A DNA stretch of 40,034 bases, from positions 1 to 40,034 of the forward strand of contig NW_003546456.1 of NCBI RefSeq assembly GCF_000090795.2, given 5' to 3'. The DNA is from Amphimedon queenslandica. Lineage: Eukaryota; Porifera; Demospongiae; Haplosclerida; Niphatidae. Shown piece by piece: positions 1-11,303 of this stretch; position 1 is the first letter of the stretch; the number at the start of each line of letters is the position of its first letter. The position numbers and the translations under genes were made by a program. A model generated the notes under the pieces. That model did no database searches. It saw only the letters and a list, made by a program, of their open reading frames with translations, and was not told where the DNA came from.

Positions 1-464
1 CTCCCCTTCTCTCTATCTCTCTTTTAAGTTTATAATACAATATTCAACGTCTTTTAATCCCGATCATGTGAGAGGGAAGGGGAGGGTTTTGCCTAGGAGT
101 GTGGGCGAGGGAGTCCTCCTTTTGGGTCGGATGGTGGCTTCCAGCATCTCATGCTAGAACCCTCTCTTCTTCTCTTTCTCTCTTTTCCTTTTTGTGTAGT
201 ATGGACTCTAAGCAGAAGAAAGGATCAGACCTTTTCTTTTTCTTTTTTTTGTCTCAATCCTTTAACTACTTAAAACCAATCAAACACTACATAATTGCTA
301 CTATCATATGCACATTGTGTAGTACATTATGGTATCAAGTGTGTGCTTTTGTTGTTATATTAAGGTTGTAGAGTTACAATATATAGACAATGGTCACATG
401 CAATAGAGGTAACATATGGTACGGTATGTAATGGTCACATGCAGTTACCATTATCATATGGTAT
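1..464. other. Left flank, no gene recognised
   Basis: The first 464 bases contain CT-rich stretches and AT-rich DNA. A 90-codon open frame at 99-371 shows no domain, a biased Ser/Phe composition and no splice continuation, so I do not call it a gene. A 14 bp stretch reading AATGGTCACATGCA occurs twice (near 389 and 431), a small local duplication. The end of a neighbouring transcript may lie here, but nothing in the sequence decides it. Confidence 0.5.
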
Positions 465-633
465 CAGTGGCGTAGCCAGAGTAGGGCACAGTGGGGCACA
501 TGCCCTACCAGTCTATGCTTGTATCCTACCAACTGTCATAGTGTTCTGACTGTTCTCTTGTCTATAAATTGTATGTGAAGTTCACTTGTCCATAGTGTGC
601 CCTACCACCATCATAACCCTGGCTACATCACTG
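465..633. mobile_element. Short non-autonomous hAT-like MITE (169 bp)
   Basis: The left end reads CAGTGGCGTAGCCAG. The reverse complement of the right end reads CAGTGATGTAGCCAGG, giving imperfect terminal inverted repeats. A GTAGGGCAC block is also mirrored inside both ends. The element is flanked by TATGGTAT (457-464) and AATGGTAT (634-641), matching at 7 of 8 positions, as expected for the 8 bp target duplication of hAT transposons. CAGTGGCGTAGCCAG-like termini are common in hAT elements. There is no coding capacity, so any movement would need a transposase supplied elsewhere. Confidence 0.8.
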
Positions 634-641
634 AATGGTAT

Positions 642-1249
642 AGTATCTAAGTATTAAGAACATTAATATGGTCATATATTTAGGATATCTCAGGTTATAA
701 GTTAATGTAGGCGATGGTAATGGTATATATGGTGGTAGCAATGTGCTCAGTAAAGCTAATGTAGGCATATTTACATTGTAAAGGTCAGAGGTTATAAGAT
801 ATTATAGGTAATGCTATGAATGTACTTGTATAACAAGGTTAATATAGTATAGGTACACCATAGACCTTGCACACTGCCAAGTAGCCAGAAGTAGGTGGTA
901 ATGTGACCACACAATATGTAAGACACACCTCAATTTAGACAATCCCTTTGAAGTCCACACCACAGTGGGTTATGAATTGGTTTACAAGGTCTGTGCAATT
1001 TGCTGCTGGATCAAACTCTAAAGTCACATTAACCACATCCATTCATCACAAAATCTTTCCAACAGCAGCAGTATCCAATGTTACTACTATTCATTCATAA
1101 ACACACATACAGTCAGTCATTAATTTAATTCATAAAAATTAATAAAAGAAAATTAACTACGCAAAAGAAGAACAATAGTACAGCACAAAATGATAATAAT
1201 TATAATTAAAAGAAAGAGAAGGAATGAGTGTCACACTTAAATATATATT
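642..1249. other. AT-rich stretch downstream of Rab14, no gene recognised
   Basis: No open frame with a recognisable protein was seen on either strand. The part nearest 1249 is probably the 3' untranslated region of the minus-strand Rab14 gene, judging from the AT-rich composition directly after the stop codon at 1250-1252. Nothing else can be supported. Confidence 0.5.
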
Positions 1250-2448
<1,199 letters not shown>

Positions 2449-2637
2449 TGCCTCTCTAATGACAGGATCCTCGTATAACAGGAGCACAGCGATCAGTATT
2501 CAAATACCCTCTTCTTTTCTCAACAGTCACTGTGCTGTATTATCCAAAGGAACTGCTAAAGGCTGGGCTCTCCCTTATTTTTACAGGATCACGTGATCTA
2601 TTGATCGAATCACGTGATCTAGACCACTCCCTTTAAA
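2449..2637. promoter_or_regulatory. Shared head-to-head promoter of Rab14 and EHBP1 with two TCACGTGA boxes
   Basis: Only 189 bp separate the two divergent start codons. The palindrome TCACGTGA occurs at 2589-2596 and again at 2610-2617, with centres 21 bp apart, about two helical turns. TCACGTGA is an E-box bound by bHLH-Zip factors (USF, MITF/TFE families). Whether both genes respond to it is inference. Untranslated leaders of both genes must also lie in this interval. Confidence 0.65.
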
Positions 2638-4765
2638 ATGGCTGCCTTAAGGAAAGCTAAAAGAATAGGGAAAAGAGCCTCCAAGTTTCAGTACTGTGTG
2701 ACCTACCAATCAGTAATGATAGAATGTACTAACGATAAGTGGTAGGTCCTGTTACTTGTATTTATTTATTCATTTATTATTAATTAGGACACCTCACATG
2801 ATCAGTATTGCTTTTCATAGAAGAGGTAGAAGAATTCTCTCTAAAGTACCGGCTGTTCCTTCTCAAAACTGAAAATAATCCATTCTTATGTTTATTAGAT
2901 ATTGCCATGGTTGCCATCTCCTGATAATAAGTTACGTGGTGTTGCTGTATGGCCCGAACCTGAAGCCATTGAAGCCCCAATCACTCTTTATAAAGTATCT
3001 AATGCTTAGGATTATTTTATTTTATAGTTTTTAGGGTCAAAAAGATAAGTCTTATGAAACAAAGGAATGGGAATTCTCAGTTATAAATGTAGATAACAAT
3101 AGCAATGATGTAGTTATTGTTTGTTTGTGTGTAGGTTGACAGGCATGGTCACAGAAAGGTCCTGGCCAGTGTCCCCATTAATGTGGTCCAATATGCATCA
3201 GCCCTTCCTTTCGATCAGGAGGTTAAACTGCTACTCAAGTCTGTGTCTGTCAAAGTAAAGAAAGTTCATTTGGAAATGTCAATTTCATCAGTTTTACTTA
3301 AAGAAGGCAAAGCAACGTAATTACAATATACTATTATTAATATTTAGCATCATACTACTGTATTATTAGTATCATACTATTATAAGTATCGTACTATTAT
3401 TAGCATCACACTATTATTAGTATCATACTATTATTAGCATCATACTATTATTAGTATCATACTATTATTAGCATCACACTATTATTAGTATCATACTATT
3501 ATTAGCATCATACTATTATTATTCATCTAGTGACGATGACATGATCAGTATTGCCAGTATGATGAGTGTGTCTAATTTATCAACAATCGGTAATCTTGAA
3601 GATGAAGATGAATTCACAATTACTAGATTGTATGTTACTTAGTGAATCGATTATTTATCAGGTTTATTGATAGTGGGACTGGTCGCTCTATATCTCCAGT
3701 AACCAGTAATGATCCAATTCCTTCACTGGAAGAGCTCCTTGAATGGTCACAAAATGTCACTAAAGGTTATAGCAATGTTGATATCTCTAACATGACCACT
3801 TCATGGAAGAATGGACTTGCTTTCTGTGCAATTATACATCACTACAGACCTGATTTAATGTATGCTCTGATTATCATTGTTATTGTTAATATTATCCACT
3901 TATTATTATTTAGTGAATTTTATCAGTTAACTCCAAACAGCATCAAAGAGAACAACAGATTAGTAAGTTATAATTCCTCTGTAGTACACTAATATAATGT
4001 TCTCATTGATCTACAGGCATTCACCATAGCCAGTGAATTGGGTATATTCTGTCCACTTACTCCTAACATGATGCTACTTACTGATGTCCCTGATAAGCTA
4101 GCAGTCTCTTCTTTTGTGTATCAAATGTACAATTACTTCACTAGGCATGTGCATTCTGCTGTATTTAAGCCACACCTACCTCGTCAATCTCCCTCTCCTG
4201 TCTCTCCTAGTTTGTTTGATATCTCAAAGTTTGAGGAATTGTCTTTAAGCATCTCTTCAATCTCTCCATCCTCGAAGACCACCACCGCTAATCCATACTC
4301 TAAGTATTCGCATCAGACTACTGATCAACCCACACCTCCTGTGTCTACTGTGACCACACCTCCTGTGTCTACTGTGGCCACACCTCCTATGTCTACTGTG
4401 ACCACACCTCCTGTGTCTACTGTGACCACACCTCCTGTGTCTACTGTGACCACACCTCCTGTGTCTACTGTGACCATACCTCCTGTGTCTACTGTGACCA
4501 CACCTCCTGTGTCTACAGTGGCCACACCTTCTACGTCTTCTGTGGCCACACCTCTTGATACTTGTTCAGCCACATCTGGAAATGATCATAAGGAGAATAG
4601 TGTAACCACTCTTGATATACATGTAGATATGACTGAACCCTCCACTAGTGAAGAATCTGATATTGTTTCACTAGAGTCTAAGCCACACCCACAGGAACAA
4701 GATCGTCCTTCACGTTCATCACTGGCTGCAATCAAACCAATGGAAGGAAAACCAGTTAGTGTAAC

Positions 4766-4810
<45 letters not shown>

Positions 4811-6350
4811 TAGGATAAGAGCAGAAGAGCAAGTCTTCCTGCTATATCTCCTACAGAAGATAAAGTATTTAATTATTTTTTTGTTTCTTTATTTGTTTAT
4901 TTTGTATAATAGAGCGAGTTATATCGTAAACAAGCTCAGGCTATGATGAAAAGAGTTGGTATTCAGAAGCCAACAACTTTTGATGCTTTGTCCGAATCAA
5001 CAAAACGAAAACTAGAAAAAGCTCGTCAAAAATCTCACGGGTCTTTGACACCTAGTAACCTGTCTCCTAGCAACCTACGTCCTAGCAACCAGCCTCCTAG
5101 TAACAGCAGCAGAGTTCTATCCAGCTGTAAGTCTGATTCCAAACTACTGACAGTAGAACTAGCAAAAGAGAATGAAGACACTGAGCAATCAGGAGAGGTT
5201 GGAACAGGAGAGGTTGGAACAGGAGATGTTGGAACAGGAGAGGTCGAGACAGGAGAGGTTATAGTGAAGCAGAAACAAGAGAGACTTAAATTATTAGCTC
5301 CTTCAAGTAAACCATCACGAGCAGCTAAAATAATGTCATTACAACCACCAACTAACACTGATACTAACACTGATACTAACACTGATACTAACCCTGATAC
5401 TAACACTGATTTTGCAGAATCAACTGATTCAACTGATGTACAGAAACCTCTCAATGACACTGATGTAAGTGATCAATATTATTATTAATTAGTTGAATGA
5501 ATTGTAGAGTGTATCTGCTTGGAAAAACCACGAAAGAGACCTCAATAAAGTATAATAACTAATAATAATAATAATAACTAAAATTGTTGCTATATTGACA
5601 GGATATACTGCAAAGTCAAAGTGATTATGTGAAGACTGAACTGATTCTACTTCAGGGCCAACTGCAGCCATTACAAGAGAGGAGCACTACCATTGAGACT
5701 GAGATTAGGGAGGCCATGAGTAGAGGTTAATAACTATTAATAACCATTGATAACTATTCATAACTGCAGGTGATGATAAAAAAGAGGAGCTCCTTACTGT
5801 TGAATATTTTAAAGTGTTAAACGAAAAGAATTCATTAATTAAGAAACAAATTGAACTGAATCTATTGTAAGTATTTTAAGTAACCACACACACACACAAA
5901 CTGGCTAAGATACTTGATACATGGCTCTTTATATTGTACTACTAGAGAGAAAGAAGAGGATTTAGAAAAACGTCAGTTCTTTATAAATAGAGAATTACGA
6001 CCACTAGCTGCAATGACAGGTTTGCCACACCCACCAATTAATTAATTAATATTTATTTATTAGATGAAGAGAAGACTAAAGAACAAAAAGAAAGAGAAGA
6101 GGAATTGATTAAAGAATTAGTTGAATTAATTAATGAACGAGATTGGCTTGATCAACGACTCACTAACACTACACAGTTAGTTTGTTGGTGTGGTGACTTT
6201 GTAGGTGTGGTCATTATTAATGTGTTTTTTAGACCAATCAGTGTGGAATGCACTAATGAAAAAGAAATTGAGTCAACAAAAAGACGATCATCATTATCAA
6301 AGAAACTGTCTTTAGAGAGAAGAGACAACAAAGAATGTGCTATATCCTAA
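2638..6350 (+). CDS. EHBP1: EH domain-binding protein 1 (NT-C2, CH and bMERB domains)
   Basis: EHBP1 links EHD proteins, actin and Rab8-group GTPases in endocytic recycling. Translation starts at ATG 2638 (MAALRKAKRIGKRASKFQ), matching the NT-C2 domain start. NT-C2 exons continue to about 3317. An acidic segment with MISIASMMSVSNL follows (about 3531-3630). The calponin-homology domain spans about 3740-4140: LLEWSQNVTKGYSNV, TTSWKNGLAFCAIIHHY, LTDVPDKLAV. The middle is a low-complexity linker with in-frame tandem repeats. The C-terminal bMERB coiled coil is encoded from about 5602 (QSQSDYVKTELILLQGQL) through INERDWLDQRL to the stop at 6350. An apparent stop near 2872 lies in a 57 bp intron (about 2844-2900). 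The gene is convergent with FEX, 53 bp away. I did not see a C-terminal CaaX box; the end reads CAIS. Exon limits in the linker are approximate. Confidence 0.9.
3340..3525 (+). repeat. 17 bp minisatellite in an EHBP1 intron
   Basis: About ten head-to-tail copies of a 17 bp unit, CATACTATTATTAGTAT and close variants (T/C at two sites), fill most of this intron between the NT-C2 domain and the acidic exon. Each unit contains TTATTAG, so the array holds many potential 3' splice-site sequences before the one used near 3530. Confidence 0.8.
4331..4549 (+). repeat. Coding 24 bp tandem repeat in EHBP1 linker
   Basis: Nine near-identical 24 bp units encode the octapeptide PPVSTVTT, with variants PPVSTVAT, PPMSTVTT and PSTSSVAT, inside the linker after the CH domain. 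The unit length is a multiple of three, so copy-number changes keep the frame. The repeat is rich in Thr, Ser and Pro, so it is probably disordered and a possible O-glycosylation or phosphorylation target; that function is inference. The long open frame on the opposite strand here is a by-product of the periodicity. Confidence 0.9.
5051..5410 (+). repeat. Three further coding minisatellites in EHBP1 linker
   Basis: One exon carries three unrelated in-frame arrays. At 5051-5105 a 15 bp unit encodes PSNLS, PSNLR and PSNQP. At 5190-5260 a 15 bp unit encodes GEVGT about five times. At 5351-5410 a 12 bp unit encodes TNTD about five times. All have lengths divisible by three. Together with the 24 bp array upstream, the CH-to-bMERB spacer is almost entirely built from repeats. 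Confidence 0.85.
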
Positions 6351-6403
6351 TTATTAATAATAACAACTGATTATTGTAAGATATTTGTACAGTTATTTGT
6401 CCA

Positions 6404-7417
6404 TTAATAAACAACTGAATAAATAATGAATATTGTAATGTAAGTTATTTGTACTGTAGTCAGTGATATTAGTACATATATTGATGACATTTTGAATGAG
6501 AGTTTGGTTATTTGACTGATGAATGTTGAAACTGTTGTCAAGCAGCCACAGAAACCAGTAATGACTCCATTTATTAACTGAACTACAGTTGGATTGTTGA
6601 CGTGTAACCTGGCAACCATACAACCTGCTAATATCAGTGATCCAGTGTAATTAGATATCAATGTTCCCATTGGAAAATCGTTTTTAAGAAAGTTAACATC
6701 AAAATAAGCTAATCGCCACCTCAAATAAGTGCCAATTGGACCAAATAAAAGTGAAAAAAGAATATAATAATTATCAGTAATTAAACAGACAATAATGATG
6801 ATTGTTGTACTTATTATGTACAACAACACTGAGCTAACATATCCAGTGACATAATAGCTACTGGTAATTACAGGTGCTTTGAATACCCGTCCCATATTGC
6901 TACCAAATATAAATGATGACAAAGGTAGACCAATACCTATAAATAGTATCATGAGACCTGACACTCCACCTTTAACGTAGTCTGGTCTATTTATAGTAAC
7001 AAGAGTAGACTCGTTCAACTGGAGCAGCACCAATGCTGACTCAGCATTCCATGTTGAAAATGTGGTGAGTGAGCCACACAGTCCTGTGGCCAGTGAAGTG
7101 TACAATACATTATTAATGTTACTTTTATTGATGACTAGATACCCAATGACTCCAGTACCTATAACTTGAGCCCAGAGAGATGTAAACTGATCGATATTAT
7201 CAAATAATGATAAATATATTGAGGTATATATCCTTGTGATGACACCAAGATAAGACCCAATTGATAAACACACTATCATTAGGAAATGATGAAGGTACTT
7301 GTAACAATTACCATCTCTTGGCTTGTCATCAGCTGTAACATCAAGAACGGTATCACTGGAATCAGAACTGTCTGGTAATTCTGTTGCACCATAAGAATCA
7401 CTTATAATGGACGACAT
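6404..7417 (-). CDS. FEX: Two-domain FEX/CrcB fluoride exporter
   Basis: FEX proteins export fluoride across the plasma membrane. This 337-residue intronless gene shows the eukaryotic duplicated CrcB architecture. The first half has GSYLGVITRIY (54-64), GTGVIGYL (87-94) and TGLCGSLTTFSTWN (111-124). The second half has FGPIGTYLRWRL (225-236), GTLISNYTGSLILA (251-264) and TGFCGCLTTVSTF (287-299). About nine membrane segments are visible. The N-terminal 40 residues are acidic and probably cytosolic. The Asn of the pore motif is present in the second half (N256) but not at the equivalent position of the first (around 84-86), suggesting unequal pores. The start is the first Met of the frame at 7417. 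It is tail-to-tail with EHBP1 and lies upstream of Snapin on the other side. FEX is known from fungi, plants and some invertebrates but not vertebrates. Confidence 0.93.
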   Translation of the reverse strand: MSSIISDSYGATELPDSSDSSDTVLDVTADDKPRDGNCYKYLHHFLMIVCLSIGSYLGVITRIYTSIYLSLFDNIDQFTSLWAQVIGTGVIGYLVINKSNINNVLYTSLATGLCGSLTTFSTWNAESALVLLQLNESTLVTINRPDYVKGGVSGLMILFIGIGLPLSSFIFGSNMGRVFKAPVITSSYYVTGYVSSVLLYIISTTIIIIVCLITDNYYILFSLLFGPIGTYLRWRLAYFDVNFLKNDFPMGTLISNYTGSLILAGCMVARLHVNNPTVVQLINGVITGFCGCLTTVSTFISQITKLSFKMSSIYVLISLTTVQITYITIFIIYSVVY

Positions 7418-7583
7418 CTCTCTCTCTCTTTCGCTCTCTGTCTGTCTCTCTTTTATAGGTTATTATACACTAGCAGTGAGAACCAGCTGTTCAGACTGTC
7501 TAATAATTGTAACATTATTAAATATTTATCACTCACACACACTATTACTAGTACACACACACACACCAGGAGTCATTCATTAA
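7418..7583. other. Leader of FEX and 3' flank of Snapin
   Basis: This gap separates two minus-strand genes. It starts with a CT-rich tract directly before the FEX start codon (7419-7452) and ends with a short (AC)n stretch near 7547-7566. No open frame was recognised. Confidence 0.5.
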
Positions 7584-8136
7584 TTATTGACAAGCTTCAA
7601 TGGCGGATCTCTGTCGCAGTGTCTCTTTTGTAATGTTCTTCTGCAGTTTATCCATTCTCTCCTGTAACAACACATGGACACTTGAAATTATTGGGGGACC
7701 ACTGGCTTACATGAACATTCTGTAGTATGTCATTCACTAGTAGTATCCTCCTCTTTGAAATGGCGAGTTTCTTAATATAAGTATCTAAATCAATAGGAAC
7801 TCTCTGCTTGTCAGATAATTGACGTAATTCTATATATAAATATTAATAATAACTTGATGATAATAATAATATTCAATTAATAGTCTACCTTGAGCAAGCT
7901 TATCAATTTGCCCTTTCAATTCATTTTGGCTGTCTCTGCCGGCGGATTATTCAATTAATAATTATATAATTTTTATTGAATAATGACAATCCTTACCTCA
8001 CTTGTCCCACTTTAGTATCAATTTGTTTCACTGCTGGTCCTAGGACTCCTAACAGTCCAATGCTCAATACATTCTCCTCCTCTTCAGTGGAAGCCATTTC
8101 AGGACCACTCACACTCTCCTCCTCCAAACTGGAAGC
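7584..8136 (-). CDS. SNAPIN: Snapin (BLOC-1/BORC subunit)
   Basis: Snapin is a small coiled-coil subunit of the BLOC-1 and BORC complexes, which act in lysosome-related organelle biogenesis and lysosome positioning; it also binds SNAP-25. The spliced product is about 128 residues against 136 in human. The start is ATG 8136 (MASSLEEESVSGPEM). The conserved segment begins GLLGVLGPAVKQIDTKVGQV and continues DSQNELKGQIDKLAQ (exon near 7893-7940). It goes on with PIDLDTYIKKLAISKRRILL and VNDILQNVHERMDKLQ, then ends TLRQRSAIEACQ before TAA at 7584. These match the known snapin landmarks of a GLL..LRPAVQQLD start, a DLDPYVKKL middle and an RRRVVLVNNILQNAQERL helix. It is head-to-head with the DNAJA gene. 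Confidence 0.92.
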
Positions 8137-8259
8137 CATAATTGAAAAGAAAGTAGGTGTGGTAATAGTTGACCACACCCATAATACTGTCAGGTGGTTG
8201 GCTTTCTTGGTACTAGGTTGACGTCCCTTTCTCTCTCTTTAGTTACTGTACCCTAGAGG
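8137..8259. promoter_or_regulatory. Shared promoter of Snapin and DNAJA
   Basis: 123 bp separate the two divergent start codons. The interval contains a GACCACACCC box (8171-8180), a CAGGTG E-box near 8191, a CRE-like TGACGTC (about 8219-8225) and a CT-rich tract before the DNAJA start. Unlike the other three head-to-head promoters in the window it has no CACGTG. Confidence 0.55.
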
Positions 8260-9708
8260 ATGAGTAAAAGTGTTAAAGAAACCAAGTTTTATGGTAAGAC
8301 AAGTAGCTCCTCCTATTATATACTCTATTTATTGATATTGGTACGTAAAGACCTGCTGGGTGTTGAACCAAATGCTACAGAATCAGAACTAAAGAAAGCT
8401 TATAGGAGATCAGCTCTTAAATATCATCCAGACAAAAACCCAGGACCAGAAAATGAAGAAAAAGTATGTAAGAGTACATGTACAGTATAGCCTCTCTTAA
8501 TGGACACTCTCTATAGCGTACACCTCCATCAGTCATTATTATTTATTTATTTAGTTCAAGGAGATAGCTCATGCTTATGAAGTTTTGAATGATCCAAAGA
8601 CGAGAGAGTTGTATGACAAAGGAGGAGAAGAAGCATTGAAAGAAGGAGGAGGAGGAGGGAGTTCTGGTTAGTATACTGAGTTATACTAGAAAATACTGAG
8701 TTTTATTACAGCAATGGATATATTTGATCTTGTGTTTGGTATGGGAGGACGAGGAAGGAGGAACAGGGAAAAGAAAACTAGAGACATGATTCATCAGTTA
8801 CATGTAAGGATTAATTAATCAATTAATATTAATGATGGTAGCTAATAATGATAGGTGAGACTTGAGGAATTTTACAACGGGAGTGTAAGGAAGTTAGCAA
8901 TACAGAGACACATCATATGCAGTGACTGTGGAGGGAAAGGAGGAAAAGAGGTGACAAGTTACATGTACATTAGTATTACTATATCAATTTGTATTCATTT
9001 TAGGGAGCAGTAAGAACTTGTGTCTCATGTGATGGTCAGGGACAACAAGTACATTATTAATTATTAATTATTATTGATTATTATTAATTATTATTGATTA
9101 TTAGCTTTCAATGCAACAAATAGCTCCAGGTTTTGTGACAAGGCAGATTGTTCCTTGTCGGGCCTGTAAAGGAAGAGGAGAGATAATTAATGGTATAATG
9201 ATTATAATTAATGGTATAATGATTATATTATTTATTTATTTATTTGTTTATAGAAAAGGATAAATGTAAAACTTGTCGTGGTGAGAAAGTTGTTAATGAC
9301 AAAAAAATATTAGAAGTAATGAATAATTAATGAGTAATAATAATAATGAGTGGTCCTGGTCACTACAGGTCCATATTGATAAAGGGATGAAGGATGGGGA
9401 CCAGATACCATTCAGGGGAGAGGCAGCTCAAGTAATTAATCAATTAAATACTAATTAATATTCATAGTTTGTTACCATAGCAACCTGGTTACGAAACAGG
9501 AGATGTAGTGATAGTTTTAGAGGAGATAGATCACGAGTTGTTCAAAAGAAAGGAGACTGACCTTTACATGAATATGACCATTAACCTCTCTGAAGCACTG
9601 ACTGGGTTTAAGAAAACCATCAAAATGTTGGACGACAGACAAATAGTGATACAAACTCACCCTGGAGAAGTATTGAAGCACGGTACTTGATAATAGGCAA
9701 AATTATTG

Positions 9709-9753
<45 letters not shown>

Positions 9754-10370
9754 TATTAGATGATGTTAAAGTTGTTCTTAATGAGGGTATGCCTCAGTAC
9801 AGAAACCCGTTCAATAAAGGACGTCTCATCATACGCTTTAATGTGAGTACATTGTAACTAGTTTCATTATACATACATTGTAACATCTATTCATGTACTT
9901 ATGTTGTGCAGAAAGTTTAAGATTCTGATCAAGTTTGGAATTTTCACAAACTTTTAAAGATCAGGCCAACGACCATGGACTATTCTTTTTCTTAGCTTTT
10001 GTCTCTCACTTTCTCTATGTTCTTTCACTTTCAATTAGGTTCGTTTTCCTCCTAATAATTTCCTAACTCGTGACGGTATGTCTAAATTAAGGGAACTGTT
10101 ACCTCAAGATAGTGAAGAGATGATTACGTCTCATGATGACTATGAAGAAGTATTATTATTATTTATTAATTAATGGGTTAATTAACTGATGTTATTATAG
10201 GTACAATTGGAAGACATTGATCCTGAGGCTGAACTGCACAGAAGGAAGTATATGATGGTATGTATTGGGTCTACTGGGATATTGGAACCTATCGTTTGTT
10301 TGTTTGCTTGTAGGACGATCATGATGGACCTATGGGCGGAGCCAGGACTGTCAGTTGTCAAACACAATGA
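8260..10370 (+). CDS. DNAJA: Type I Hsp40 co-chaperone (DNAJA1/2/4 type)
   Basis: A cytosolic J-domain protein that delivers clients to Hsp70 and stimulates its ATPase. The start is ATG 8260 ([20 protein letters not shown] after joining). The J domain has the essential HPD ([25 protein letters not shown]). A short Gly-rich segment with [15 protein letters not shown] follows. Four zinc-finger motifs are spread over exons near 8920-9290: [24 protein letters not shown] and CKTCRGEK. The substrate-binding beta domains include [18 protein letters not shown] and [18 protein letters not shown]. The C-terminus [18 protein letters not shown] ends in CQTQ, a CaaX box of the kind farnesylated in DNAJA1 and yeast Ydj1. 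About eleven exons are present, several introns ending in (ATT)n tracts. The paralogue (A1, A2 or A4) cannot be assigned by eye. Confidence 0.93.
9868..9985 (+). repeat. Solitary diverged copy of the intronic palindromic repeat
   Basis: Within a DNAJA intron the sequence TTATGTTGTGCAGAAAGTTT followed by a GATTCTGATCAAGTTTGG match reproduces the core of family B. It is followed by CCATGGACTATTC, which resembles the family A core CCATGGACTATAG. It is therefore a hybrid or ancestral-looking single copy, oriented with the core in the sense direction of the gene. Confidence 0.65.
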
Positions 10371-10391
10371 CACTTTAATTAATTACTATCA

Positions 10392-10395
<4 letters not shown>

Positions 10396-10434
<39 letters not shown>

Positions 10435-10437
10435 ATT
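10396..10437 (+). repeat. (ATT)n microsatellite after DNAJA
   Basis: A run of ATT trinucleotides lies 26 bp after the DNAJA stop codon, in its 3' untranslated region. An equivalent tract occurs in the DNAJA intron at about 9712-9755, where it directly precedes an exon. Confidence 0.8.
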
Positions 10438-10597
10438 GAGTTTTAAAACTGTGCATGTTTAGTGAAAACCTTTGCCTAAAACTGTCACCTAATACAGAAT
10501 ATTTAGCAACAAACTGCATCTAAAAATATGTGAAAAGAACAAGTCAGTAAAAGTCACTTGCATTTGCAATATCCGGAGTTATACTGGCAATGAATGA

Positions 10598-11209
10598 ATG
10601 ATGTCAAGAAAAGGATCATCAGTTAAAAGTAAGACAAAGTTTTACTCTTTTACTGCAAAGATACTGCAGTCTCCTGTACTATAATATTAATTAGTGCAAT
10701 ATCCTCTTTAACTTTAATACTAATTTAATGAATAGGATCAAATGTTAAACAGTTGAGGCAACGTATTAATGATATTTATGTTACAAGTACAAGTGACTTT
10801 GGAGCACAACTGGCCACTGCTAAGAGACTCATTGAACAAGGGTAGGCCATTACATTGCATTAATGAGGAAGATTAATATTAATTGATGATTAGTTCTTAT
10901 CAGTGTAATGTGTATGGCATTGGTTCTGCTATCAATAAATCAATCAATTTATCATTGCAATTGAAGGAATCTTGTACAAGTTCTATTGAAGTTAGTTACA
11001 CAGTCCTAGCATTATATAACTGTCAGTAATTTTTTTAGTTTTTCGTTGATAGTTTTACTATAAACATTGACCAGTTACAATTTCTTGAGGTATATGTGTC
11101 TCCTAATTTTATAACTATTAATATTTATCATTAGTTAGCGTTACCTGAACCTGGTGGTGCAAGAGGAAGATATCTTTCAGTATTGCATATTACTTTATGG
11201 AAAATTTAA
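10598..11209 (+). CDS. POP7: RNase P/MRP subunit POP7 (Rpp20)
   Basis: POP7 is an Alba-fold protein that pairs with Rpp25 and binds the P3 RNA domain of RNase P and RNase MRP, acting in tRNA and rRNA processing. Five short exons join to about 119 residues, slightly shorter than the human 140. The start is ATG 10598 (MMSRKGSSVK). Two earlier ATGs at 10590 and 10594 hit stops within a few codons. The diagnostic segments are RQRINDIYVTSTSDFGAQLA and KRLIEQG (exon about 10738-10841), then VYGIGSAINKSINLSLQLKE, the Alba signature. They correspond to human NDIYVNMKTDFKAQL and IHGLGLAINRAINIALQL. The end, LSVLHITLWKI, parallels the last beta strand of the family. The N-terminus is short. Confidence 0.88.
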
Positions 11210-11303
11210 CAAAAATAAAATCAATTAACTAATAATAATTACAAGTGGGTGTAGCCTAACCAAGCCACACCTACCCTGCTGCTGACTGTTCATTTAATAC
11301 AAG

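Noticed and set aside
99-371. 90-codon open frame near the left edge
   Set aside because: Biased composition, no domain, no splice continuation, and a T-rich tract inside it.
2844-2900. In-frame TGA suggesting a broken EHBP1
   Set aside because: A GT...AG intron of 57 bp spans it, and removing it restores the NT-C2 sequence RRILSK-ILPWLPSPDNKLRG in frame.
4325-4573. Minus-strand open frame of repeated VDTGGVVT units
   Set aside because: Shadow of the 24 bp coding repeat of EHBP1; any repeat with a period divisible by three keeps several frames open.
5035-5460. Minus-strand open frame with PTSPV and LVSVLVSV repeats
   Set aside because: Shadow of three coding minisatellites on the plus strand; no start context or neighbouring exons support it.
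6404-7417. Recent horizontal transfer of the intronless FEX gene from bacteria
   Set aside because: The fused two-half architecture is the eukaryotic FEX form, base composition and codon use look like the neighbours, and other intronless genes (TMEM203, NHL) are nearby.
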